Source of the DNA: Bacteroidota bacterium | GTDB taxonomy: Bacteria; Bacteroidota; Bacteroidia; Chitinophagales; Chitinophagaceae | Direction: 5' to 3' | DNA: 64,000 nt | Assembly (NCBI GenBank): GCA_029555415.1 | Contig: JAKPSI010000078.1 | Coordinates: 1 to 64,000 of the forward strand | Shown: positions 42,936-51,335 of the stretch, in pieces | Position numbering within the stretch: position 1 is the first letter of the stretch | Layout: every line of letters begins with the position of its first letter | Program-made: the position numbers and the translations under genes | Notes under the pieces: generated by a model | What the model saw: only the letters and a program-made list of their open reading frames with translations | What the model was told of the DNA's origin: nothing | Databases searched by the model: none

Positions 42936-43505
42936 TTATACCGTCAATGCTCCTCTGAATCCTCTGGCAGCGTAATAGGAATCAGCTCCATTGTGATACA
43001 CGAAGGCTTTTCCATACCGGTAGTCACCAAAAATGGCACCGCCCAGATCCCGGATATCATCAGGCGTTGCCAGCCAACTGGAAGTTTTCTGATCGAAATG
43101 ACCCAGCGCCTGAAGCGCTCTGTATTGGGATTCGGTGAGGAGTTTAATACCCATTTCCTTGGCTTTTCCAACGGCACTATGTTTGGGCTTATTCTCTTTG
43201 CGGGCCGCGAGCGCTTCGGGATCGTAGCAAAAGCTGCGGCGGCCGGCAGGACTTTCAGCTGAACAATCATAGAAAACGTACTCACCCGACTTTTTATCAA
43301 ATCCCACTACATCCGGCTCTCCGCCAGTAAGCTCCATTTCGCTGAGCGACCATAATTTCTCCGGCTTTGAGATCAAACGGGCCTGGACCTTCGCCCAGTC
43401 GAGCCCCGCATGCCGCTTCATATTCTTCTCAAAACGGGCCTTGAGGTGATTAAGCAGGTCTTCCTGCTGTTTAGCTGTCAGCTTCTTATTAGTGGCGACT
43501 GCCAT
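42936..43505 (-). CDS. DUF4256 protein
   Basis: 189 residues, cytoplasmic (no signal). The conserved run GGEPDVVGFDKKSGEYVFYD, then CSAESPAGRRSFCYD and the end GGAIFGDYRYGKAFVYHNG ADSYYAARGFRGAL match the DUF4256 family throughout. Function unknown. It follows the M20 peptidase gene on the same strand by 29 bases, so the two are probably cotranscribed. Confidence 0.85.
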   Translation of the reverse strand: MAVATNKKLTAKQQEDLLNHLKARFEKNMKRHAGLDWAKVQARLISKPEKLWSLSEMELTGGEPDVVGFDKKSGEYVFYDCSAESPAGRRSFCYDPEALAARKENKPKHSAVGKAKEMGIKLLTESQYRALQALGHFDQKTSSWLATPDDIRDLGGAIFGDYRYGKAFVYHNGADSYYAARGFRGALTV

Positions 43506-43534
43506 AGACAGGTTTTTAAAAAGTGGAACGAAAA

Positions 43535-45055
43535 TTAATGTTTATTCAATTTGGCTTCTTCCTCCGCCAGGTGTTTGAAATAATAGCAGTACAATAATTG
43601 TCCTTTGCGGAGACTGGATACCCGGAAGAATTCATTCGCCGCGTGCCAGTTCTCATCTGACAATTCAAAGCCCAATGGATAGGCATAGATCCCCAGTATT
43701 TCTTTTACCGATAACATCGCCCCCACACTGCCGCCACTGGCATACTGGTAAGGTTCTTTACCGAATATTTCCGTGAGCACTTCTGACAGATAACGATACT
43801 CTTTGGTATCCACCGGGAAAGTCATCGGACTGGCAAAGCCATTCGAGCGTTTATAGGTGATGGTTGCGCCCGGTGGCGTATGTGCATCGATATGTTTAAT
43901 GATCAGGTCAACGATCTCTTTTCCATTCTGGTTATTGACCAGGCGGCAGGTGATCCTGCCCATGGCATGTCCGGGAATGATATTGGAATGACCTTCTGCT
44001 GCGGTATAACCGCTCTGCATGCCGATGATCTCCAGTGTGGGGCGATACCATACACGTTCCAGTGGCAGGAAACTCGTATCCCCCGCTTCAGCGGTTGTAC
44101 CCAGTATCTTCATATCCGTGGCCGGATCATATGGGATCTTTCTGATCATTTCTTTTTGTTGCGGGGTGACCGGAACTACTTTATCATAGAATCCCTTCAC
44201 GGCTACATTCCCCTTCTCATCATAGAATGAGCTGATGATCTGCGAAAGGATCACGGCCGAGTTAGGCGTCTTGCCGCCGAATTCGCCGGAATGTCCGTCC
44301 ATGTCGGCGGTCTTGACATTGAATTCGAGTTGTACCGCACCCCTCAGGCTCACGGTGATGGATGGATTGTTCTCATCCAGTTGCCCATCGTCAGCGTTCA
44401 GTGCGAAATCAGCCTTGAGCAGTTCTTTATTGTCTTCCAGGAATTTTTTAAAATAAGGGCTCCCTACTTCTTCATTGCCTTCGAACATGAACTTCACATT
44501 CACCGGCAGTTGGCCATCCGTCCGCAACATCGCTTCTGTAGCCAGCAGGGTCATCATGACACCGCTTTTATCATCACTCGCGCCACGTCCCAGTATCCTT
44601 CCGTTCTCAATGACTGGCGAAAAGGGAGGATGACTCCATTCAGACTCCTTTACCGGCTGCACATCATAATGCGCATAGATCAGAACAGTGGGTTTACCCG
44701 GTGCTTTGTCCCAGCTGCCGAAAACGACCGGATTGCCCGGCGTGGGTATGAGTTGCGCGGTGCTGAGCCCGATGGACTGCATCTTCTTCACGATCCAGTC
44801 TGCCGCCCTTGCGGCATCCGGCTTATGTGATTCTATGGAAGAGATGGTGGGAATGGCAACCAGTTCCATGAACTCTTTCAGGTGCTCGTCATTATGGTCA
44901 TCGATATACTTTTCATAAGCCGCCAATGAGGCTTTACCGGTGACCGGCTTCGACGCTTTGGATTTTCCTCTGCTCTTTTGCGCGATCGCGTCATGACCTG
45001 TTAACAGCTGAGCACCTGCCAGTAAAAGCAGGGCGATGGACCTGGAATTGAACAT
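43535..45055 (-). CDS. Secreted M20 metallopeptidase (dipeptidase)
   Basis: 506 residues with a signal peptide (1-26). Two-zinc peptidase of the M20 (carnosinase-like) family: H129 and D131 (YAHYDVQP), bridging D161 (RGASDDKSG), E195 and E196 (EGNEEVGS), D222 (NADDG) and the last histidine in DENWHAANEFF. The lid/dimerisation domain is at about 235-400. Expected to cleave dipeptides in the periplasm, in line with the Xaa-Pro aminopeptidase, prolyl oligopeptidase and CocE-type enzymes in the window. Upstream partner of the DUF4256 gene. Confidence 0.93.
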   Translation of the reverse strand: MFNSRSIALLLLAGAQLLTGHDAIAQKSRGKSKASKPVTGKASLAAYEKYIDDHNDEHLKEFMELVAIPTISSIESHKPDAARAADWIVKKMQSIGLSTAQLIPTPGNPVVFGSWDKAPGKPTVLIYAHYDVQPVKESEWSHPPFSPVIENGRILGRGASDDKSGVMMTLLATEAMLRTDGQLPVNVKFMFEGNEEVGSPYFKKFLEDNKELLKADFALNADDGQLDENNPSITVSLRGAVQLEFNVKTADMDGHSGEFGGKTPNSAVILSQIISSFYDEKGNVAVKGFYDKVVPVTPQQKEMIRKIPYDPATDMKILGTTAEAGDTSFLPLERVWYRPTLEIIGMQSGYTAAEGHSNIIPGHAMGRITCRLVNNQNGKEIVDLIIKHIDAHTPPGATITYKRSNGFASPMTFPVDTKEYRYLSEVLTEIFGKEPYQYASGGSVGAMLSVKEILGIYAYPLGFELSDENWHAANEFFRVSSLRKGQLLYCYYFKHLAEEEAKLNKH

Positions 45056-45131
45056 TGGTTTTTGTTTTAATATCTGTTTTCCCTTTTCGGCTTTTCCATT
45101 TTAAAGGTGAAAGCCTAAATAACTAATTCAA

Positions 45132-45923
45132 CTATTTCAAATGATACTCTTCCCGCAGCAATTTCAGCAATGCTGTATTCACATCAATATACCGCTGAAT
45201 ATGAACCTTCCTGGTAGAACTCACTACATTCCCGTTATAAAATGACAATATTTTCACAACATTCTTCCGGTCGATCTTATCAACATCACTCAAGTGGAAC
45301 GGGATGGAGTCTGTACTGTTCTCATAATTGCGCAAACCTTCAAAAACACTTATTTCTTTCTCTCCCTCTTTTAATGCTGCATCAAATTCGTAATCGTATT
45401 CCTGCATCAGTATGGGATTGATATACTGCATCCGGGTCTGCGTCTCCAGTTCCTGACGGTCATATATATTCTTGACAGCAACGATCAGATCGCCTGTAAG
45501 TGTCTGTAATTCCTCATTCTTGAAGTATCGTAGCGATCCAGAATTGATCAGCTGATCCAGCATGAATGTCCTGGGCTCAAATACGGTCGGCGTGCGAAAG
45601 CTGATCCCATATTCGAAATTAATAGTGAACGCTTTAGGCACATTCACGAGACTGCTGTCGCGGTAATACTTCATCAGGTATTTCAATGCCGCCTCCTGCT
45701 TTAACCTGTTCTGTACTTTGATCCCTGCAGCTATGGAATCATTCCTCAATTCCCTGTAAAAACTTTTGGCCAGTTCATGCGCCCGGTCGTGTTCGATTTT
45801 ATGCTCCAGCTGATATTCGGCCAGGAATCCGCAAAAAACGGCCAGAAATAACATAATGAATTCCCAGAAATAGGCGCGCCAGCTTTTCTTTCCTTCGTGG
45901 TGACCGTGGTGATGTACTTCCAT
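45132..45923 (-). CDS. Membrane-anchored protein with histidine-rich N-terminus
   Basis: 263 residues from the ATG at 45923; an open frame reaches 45959. Starts MEVHHHGHHEGKKSWRAYF, then one membrane helix (WEFIMLFLAVFCGFLAEY, about 18-35), then a long charged helical region outside or inside the membrane ending LLREEYHLK. This layout is widespread in Chitinophagaceae genomes (DUF6090-like), but I know of no function. The histidines could bind metal. It is 61 bases downstream of the T9SS type B gene, same strand. Confidence 0.75.
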   Translation of the reverse strand: MEVHHHGHHEGKKSWRAYFWEFIMLFLAVFCGFLAEYQLEHKIEHDRAHELAKSFYRELRNDSIAAGIKVQNRLKQEAALKYLMKYYRDSSLVNVPKAFTINFEYGISFRTPTVFEPRTFMLDQLINSGSLRYFKNEELQTLTGDLIVAVKNIYDRQELETQTRMQYINPILMQEYDYEFDAALKEGEKEISVFEGLRNYENSTDSIPFHLSDVDKIDRKNVVKILSFYNGNVVSSTRKVHIQRYIDVNTALLKLLREEYHLK

Positions 45924-45984
45924 AGTTTTTGTTTCTGCTTCTAAATATAGCATTTCCATGTCAGGTACCCTTGGACAGTGGAGA

Positions 45985-48789
45985 TCAGCGAATGAGCGTC
46001 ACCGTTCCCTTCCTCATATATTCGGCGGGATCACCGGCAACTTTATAATGAAGCATCCATACAAATGTGCCCTCCGGCTGGGCAATGCCTTTGTAGATGC
46101 CGTCCCAGCCTTTGAGACGATCCTTAGAACCAAACACCTGCTCACCATTGCGGTTGAAGATCTGCATGTGAAATGAAACTAAATTGTCGCCATAAAGAGA
46201 TCTGAACAGATCGTTCAATCCATCGCCATTCGGGGTGAAGGCGGAAGGTATGTATAAAGTGCAGGTACCTGTTGTGACCACTAACTGATCCGTTGTCGTT
46301 CCACAGGTATTCCCGATCTGTAATGTATACGTACCAGGTTGGGTCACTGTATAAGTCGGCGTGGTGCTGCCATCCTGCCACAAATAATTTAAAGGCACAT
46401 CAGAACCCGCTGTGATCTGTGGCGTCAGCGGAAATGTAATGCCTGTACATATTTCCTTATCCGGGCCCAGACTGAAATGAGGTTTCAATTGATATTTGAC
46501 CAGCACCGTGTCCGCATTCCTGCAACCATTCATGGTCACAGTAACGGAATAAGTTCCTGCTGACGTCACCATGAACGAAGACTGCGTACTGTGATCCTGC
46601 CAGTCATAAATCGCGGATGGATTCGTTGCATCCAGTAAATACGTCTTATCCTCGCATATGATAGTATCCCTTCCCAAATGCACTGCCGGCAATGGTTTCA
46701 CGGCCAGCACCAAAGTGTCACGATACGTACAACCGTCCTTCCCCACTTCACACCAGTAATTACCGGCGTTCGCAGCTTTCACAATGGCTACGGACTGGCC
46801 TGTGCTCCAAGCATATCCTGTTGCGCCGCTTACTGCAGCATTCAGCACCAGTGAATCGCCGGAACAAATTGAAGTATCACGACCCAGACTGAATAACGGA
46901 TAAGGTTTCAGGTCCACTTGCACTGTATCTCTGTACTTACAGCCGCTTGCGTCGGTGATCTGCAGCCAGTAAGATCCTGTTGCCGTTACATTCAGCTGAT
47001 TCGCGGAACTGTTATCACTCCATGAATAAGTTGCAGGTACATAAACAGGTGTCGGGCTGATATAGAGCTGACCGGTTCCGCAGACAAGTGTATCCCTGCC
47101 CAAAGAGAAGACAGGCAAAGCAAGATCACTGATCACGATCGTATCCGAATAACTGCATGCGTTGATGTTCACCTGTAACCAATACCGCCCCGCCTGAGTT
47201 ACCCGCACAGAACGGGTACTGGCACCGGTACTCCATGAATAGGAGCTGCCGGTCAGATCAGAAGTCAGTGTAATGGAGTCATGTAAACAAACAGCCGTAT
47301 CACGACCGATATTCAGCACTGGTATGGCACCCGCAGCAATGATCTTTTGAACCGTATCGATCAGATTTCTGCAGCTGCTGTGTGAGTAGATGCGTAATTG
47401 AACCGTGTAGTTGCCGGTCGCGGAATAAGCATGCACCGGATTCATCAGCGTTGAATTGTTCGCGGGTCCGGAAACTGGTTCCCCGAAATCCCATTTCACC
47501 GAATCGATGCCCGCCGGATTGGAAGGCTCAAAACTGAAAGTACTGGCATTACAATTTGCCGTTACGAGGAAATCCTTTTTATTGAAATATGAAGTGCAGA
47601 AATTTGGCAGGCCCAGTTGGATCACACCGGTACCGATACTGACAGCAGACCGTTGATAATCACAAAACGCCCCATCCAGATTAGGTGACCGGATACATCC
47701 CAGACTGGTCAACAGAAATGAAGCAGAGTAGATCTTTCCGTCGGGCCCCATCTGAAGCGCATTCCAGAGGCGGTTCGAATTGGCACTATTGAAGCTGTCC
47801 ACGAAATAATGCGAATTCGCGATCGCCACGGAATCATGGACCAGCAGGTCGTATTGATTCAGTGTCGATTTATAATAGGATGGATCCGGAGAACTCTGAT
47901 CGTAGATCATCAATCCGAGATCAAGGTATAACCGGCGGCTGTCACCAGAAAATTCCATCCCATAAGAAGTTGTTTCGATACTCAGTGAGGTATTTCGTTC
48001 CGGCACCGGCGGGATCTGCGCTATCTTAATGACATTGGTGACCGCACCGGTACTGTTATCGAATTCACCCAACTCACAATAGGAAAGTCCGTGATGCAGG
48101 TTCGCGATCTTCTTGCCGTCCGGTGAAACCTTCAGAAATCCGATCGCATCCGTACCCAGTAAGAATGGGTTACCGATATAATTCGTCGTTGCTGATCTCA
48201 CCGGAATATTGGAAATACCCGATGAGGATACTTTCCAGGAATAGAATTCTGTTCCGTTGAATTGACGGGTCACCACCCAGTAGTCCTGCCCGTTGCAATT
48301 CTTTACAGCCGTTAATCCTTCACAAACCGGCGTGACCATGGCCACATTCTTGGTAATGACCGCACCGAGCCCGCCATCCGCTTTCAAATTCACGACCGAA
48401 TAGCACATCCCCTGCGGGTGCGCGAAAGCCGCCACGGTAAATATGAAATAGAGTGAATCATTGAGGGGTTTGGGAATGATCAGGGCGGATTGGGTACTGG
48501 ACATATCACCCAGCAACCCGCCTCCGTTCAGCATCACGGCATGATTGCGGTTCCAGACCGTTATTCCATCCGTATAAAAAAGCAAGGCACCGTTCGCGTC
48601 ACTCATGACCGAAGTGCCTTCCAGTGTATGTGTCATCCCACCCGGTAGCGGAACGGGCGTACCCGAAGAAAATGAAAGCCCGGCATTATTGCCGAAATAC
48701 CAGTTCCAGGTCTCTTTTTGCGAAAGAGCCGGTATCGCATGAAGACTAATGAAAACAATAAAAAGATATGGAAGGATCTTACCTTTCAT
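45985..48789 (-). CDS. Large secreted protein with T9SS type B sorting domain
   Basis: 934 residues. Signal peptide 1-23. Residues about 25-410 form a propeller-like domain (NWYFGNNAGLSFSSGTPV, then repeated LLFYTDG, KISPDGKKIANLH-like strands). About 430-500 is a PKD domain (VKWDFGEPVSGPANN, YSATGNYTVQLRI). About 505-840 holds five tandem ~80-residue Ig-like repeats, each starting LGRDT..C or LGPDKEIC and ending in GxYxLQV. The C-terminus from IPSAFTPNGDGLNDLFR to the end is the gliding-motility-associated type B sorting domain. Expected on the cell surface via the type IX system; probably adhesive. Confidence 0.9.
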   Translation of the reverse strand: MKGKILPYLFIVFISLHAIPALSQKETWNWYFGNNAGLSFSSGTPVPLPGGMTHTLEGTSVMSDANGALLFYTDGITVWNRNHAVMLNGGGLLGDMSSTQSALIIPKPLNDSLYFIFTVAAFAHPQGMCYSVVNLKADGGLGAVITKNVAMVTPVCEGLTAVKNCNGQDYWVVTRQFNGTEFYSWKVSSSGISNIPVRSATTNYIGNPFLLGTDAIGFLKVSPDGKKIANLHHGLSYCELGEFDNSTGAVTNVIKIAQIPPVPERNTSLSIETTSYGMEFSGDSRRLYLDLGLMIYDQSSPDPSYYKSTLNQYDLLVHDSVAIANSHYFVDSFNSANSNRLWNALQMGPDGKIYSASFLLTSLGCIRSPNLDGAFCDYQRSAVSIGTGVIQLGLPNFCTSYFNKKDFLVTANCNASTFSFEPSNPAGIDSVKWDFGEPVSGPANNSTLMNPVHAYSATGNYTVQLRIYSHSSCRNLIDTVQKIIAAGAIPVLNIGRDTAVCLHDSITLTSDLTGSSYSWSTGASTRSVRVTQAGRYWLQVNINACSYSDTIVISDLALPVFSLGRDTLVCGTGQLYISPTPVYVPATYSWSDNSSANQLNVTATGSYWLQITDASGCKYRDTVQVDLKPYPLFSLGRDTSICSGDSLVLNAAVSGATGYAWSTGQSVAIVKAANAGNYWCEVGKDGCTYRDTLVLAVKPLPAVHLGRDTIICEDKTYLLDATNPSAIYDWQDHSTQSSFMVTSAGTYSVTVTMNGCRNADTVLVKYQLKPHFSLGPDKEICTGITFPLTPQITAGSDVPLNYLWQDGSTTPTYTVTQPGTYTLQIGNTCGTTTDQLVVTTGTCTLYIPSAFTPNGDGLNDLFRSLYGDNLVSFHMQIFNRNGEQVFGSKDRLKGWDGIYKGIAQPEGTFVWMLHYKVAGDPAEYMRKGTVTLIR

Positions 48790-48835
48790 TCAGAACAAGG
48801 TCGGTTATTGATCGTTGATGATTGCTATGAATATA

Positions 48836-48902
48836 TAGCTGATAGCTGCTGGCTATTAGCTGTTAGTACATTCTAAGTATCTTACCTGCTACCTCTTACC
48901 TG
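48836..48902. repeat. Decayed intergenic repeats (AGCTGATAGC and TTACCTGCTACC)
   Basis: TAGCTGATAGCTGCTGGCTA units at 48836-48867, then CTTACCTGCTACCTCTTACC at 48881-48901, which abuts the stop codon of the minus-strand gene 48903-49376. Confidence 0.65.
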
Positions 48903-49376
48903 TTACCTCCTCCCCGCCATATATTTTTCAAGGCTGCGTTTCGCCTTGCGCTGCACCGCCTTCTTCATAAAAGCTGTCCATCCGAACAACACACCCTTCC
49001 AGCCCAATGCCTGGCCGATCCAGGTGCTGAGACGGAACGCGTCGCTGTGTTCAATGATCTTTCCATCCTTTAATTTCATGAAAGCCTTGATCCGGTTCAC
49101 TACAGGGCGGCCCGTTTGGGAGAATGTATAACTGGCCGTCCACATACAGGTAGCATATTCTTCATCCTGCTCAATGATATCGGAATAAGCCAGCGTAAAA
49201 TCCTTCGCGTTCTTACAAAGCATTTCCCACATGGCCCTCACTTCATCTCCTTTCAGCATACCGAAAACAGGGTCGCTGAAGATGATGTCATCACTGTAAC
49301 AGCTGTTCATGCCGGCGGCATCGAGTTGCTGAAAACTGGCATAAAATTGCTGTATAACAGCAGTATTACTTTTCAT
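48903..49376 (-). CDS. SnoaL-like (NTF2-fold) protein
   Basis: 157 residues from the ATG at 49376. Cone-shaped NTF2-like fold: VIQQFYASFQQLDAAGMNSCYSDDIIFSDPVFG, then RAMWEMLCKN and VNRIKAFMKLKDGKIIEHSD. These are the usual marks of SnoaL-like ketosteroid-isomerase-related proteins. The basic C-terminal tail (KKAVQRKAKRSLEKYM) extends beyond the fold. Substrate unknown. Divergent from the CocE/NonD genes. Confidence 0.82.
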   Translation of the reverse strand: MKSNTAVIQQFYASFQQLDAAGMNSCYSDDIIFSDPVFGMLKGDEVRAMWEMLCKNAKDFTLAYSDIIEQDEEYATCMWTASYTFSQTGRPVVNRIKAFMKLKDGKIIEHSDAFRLSTWIGQALGWKGVLFGWTAFMKKAVQRKAKRSLEKYMAGRR

Positions 49377-49459
49377 ACGCAAGCGGAGGGGTTAGGTTGT
49401 ACAGGGAATGTGTAAATTTAAGGCCGGCAGCGCAATTAAAAGCTGACCCGGCCATAATC

Positions 49460-51328
49460 ATGAGAAAACTCCTTTACAGCCTTCTGTTCCTGACTTTTGT
49501 CATTTCAGCCACGGCCCAGACCGATCAGGATTCTTTATGGATCCGTGAAAATTATACCAAGAAGGAAGTGTACATACCAATGCGCGATGGCGCCCGGTTA
49601 TTCACAGCCATCTATACCCCGAAAGATCAGTCCGAAGCCCATCCCTTCCTGATGACACGCACACCCTACTCTTGTGCGCCTTACGGGGAAAAGGATTTTA
49701 CACCCAATCTCTGGGGACGGCACTGGAAATATTATGCCCGCGAAAATTATATCATCGTCATTCAGGACGTCCGCGGCCGATGGATGAGTGAAGGGAATTT
49801 CGTGGATGTACGGCCCTTCATCAAAGACAAAAAATCGAATACTGATATCGATGAGGCAAGCGATACTTATGATGCGATCGACTGGCTCGTGAAGAACTGG
49901 CAAGGAAACAATGGCCGTGTCGGCGTTTTTGGCATTTCCTACCCCGGCTTCTATTCCACCATGGCCGCAGCCAGTGGTCACCCGGCGCTCAAAGCCGTGA
50001 GTCCGCAGGCACCCGTGACCGAATGGTTCCTCGGTGATGATTTCCACCACAACGGAGCGTTCATGCAAATGGACGGCTTCGCCTTCTATTCCGGTTTCGG
50101 TAAGCCCCGCCCAAAACCCACTACCATCGGGCCTTCCGGCTTCGACTTTAAGATCAGGGATAATTATCAGTTCTATCTCCAGAATATTCCGAGTGTACAA
50201 ACCAAACTCATGGGCGACAGTATCGCGTTCTGGAAAGACCTGATGGCACATCCGGATTATGACGCATGGTGGCAGGCCCGCAACGCGCGTACCGCTATGT
50301 TTGATATCAAACCCGCCATGCTGGTCGTGGGCGGTTTGTTCGATGCGGAAGATTGTTATGGCGCATGGAATCTTTACAAAGCGATCGAGAAACAGAATCC
50401 CGGTACGCATAATCAACTCGTCATGGGTCCGTGGTCACATGGTCAGTGGGCCAGCCACGACGGCCGCAGCATGGGCAATGTGCAATTCGGTTCCAATACG
50501 TCCATGTGGTACCAGAATAATATCGAGATCCCCTTCTTCAATTATTACCTGAAAGGAAAGGGTTCAGATCCGATGATCGCAGAAGCGACCATCTTCTTCT
50601 CCGGCGAGAACCAGTGGAAATATCTGGACCAATGGCCTCCGAAAGAAAGTGAAAGCAGGGATATTTATCTTGATGCGAACGGGACCTTGTCCTGGAACAA
50701 ACCCACGGCACCGAAGAGTTTCACCCAGTACACCAGCGACCCCGCCCATCCGGTTCCTTATACAGAAGATGTGCATTTCGGCCGCACCCGCGAATACATG
50801 ACCGATGACCAGCGCTTCGCATCGCGCAGACCGGATGTACTGACCTTCCAGACACCGGTGCTGGATGAGGACCTGACACTGGCAGGACCCGTGACCGCAA
50901 ATCTGAAAGTAAGCCTGACCGGTACCGATGCGGATTTCGTAGTGAAGATCATCGATGTGTTCCCGGATGATTTCGAATACAAGGACGGCCGCCCCTCCGC
51001 TGTACCCATGGGAGGTTACCAGATGCTGGTGCGCGGTGAGATCATGCGCGGCCGCTACCGCAACAGTTTTGAAAAACCGGAAGCTTTCAAACCGGGTAAG
51101 GTGGAGAGCGTTCGTTACACTTTACCCGATATCGCGCATACTTTCAAAAAAGGCCACCGGCTCATGATCCAGGTACAGAGCAGCTGGTTCCCGCTGGCGG
51201 ACCGCAATCCGCAGACCTTCGTGAATATCTATACCGCCGAGCCGAAGGATTACCAGAAAGAAGACATCAAAGTTTTTCATAACGCGGACAACAGCAGCAG
51301 TATCAGTTTACCTGTACTTCATCAATAA
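49460..51328 (+). CDS. CocE/NonD-family X-Pro dipeptidyl-peptidase-like hydrolase, copy 1
   Basis: 622 residues from the ATG at 49460, which precedes the signal peptide MRKLLYSLLFLTFVISATAQ; the frame is open further to 49397 without reason to use it. Alpha/beta hydrolase with catalytic S160 (GISYPGFY), D295 (GGLFDAED) and H327 (GPWSHGQW), helical cap at about 180-270, and a C-terminal jelly-roll (X-Pro dipeptidyl-peptidase C-terminal domain, about 400-622). Family members include cocaine esterase, glutaryl-7-ACA acylases and alpha-amino acid ester hydrolases. Seven bases from the paralogue downstream. Confidence 0.92.
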   Translation: MRKLLYSLLFLTFVISATAQTDQDSLWIRENYTKKEVYIPMRDGARLFTAIYTPKDQSEAHPFLMTRTPYSCAPYGEKDFTPNLWGRHWKYYARENYIIVIQDVRGRWMSEGNFVDVRPFIKDKKSNTDIDEASDTYDAIDWLVKNWQGNNGRVGVFGISYPGFYSTMAAASGHPALKAVSPQAPVTEWFLGDDFHHNGAFMQMDGFAFYSGFGKPRPKPTTIGPSGFDFKIRDNYQFYLQNIPSVQTKLMGDSIAFWKDLMAHPDYDAWWQARNARTAMFDIKPAMLVVGGLFDAEDCYGAWNLYKAIEKQNPGTHNQLVMGPWSHGQWASHDGRSMGNVQFGSNTSMWYQNNIEIPFFNYYLKGKGSDPMIAEATIFFSGENQWKYLDQWPPKESESRDIYLDANGTLSWNKPTAPKSFTQYTSDPAHPVPYTEDVHFGRTREYMTDDQRFASRRPDVLTFQTPVLDEDLTLAGPVTANLKVSLTGTDADFVVKIIDVFPDDFEYKDGRPSAVPMGGYQMLVRGEIMRGRYRNSFEKPEAFKPGKVESVRYTLPDIAHTFKKGHRLMIQVQSSWFPLADRNPQTFVNIYTAEPKDYQKEDIKVFHNADNSSSISLPVLHQ

Positions 51329-51335
51329 AATATTT

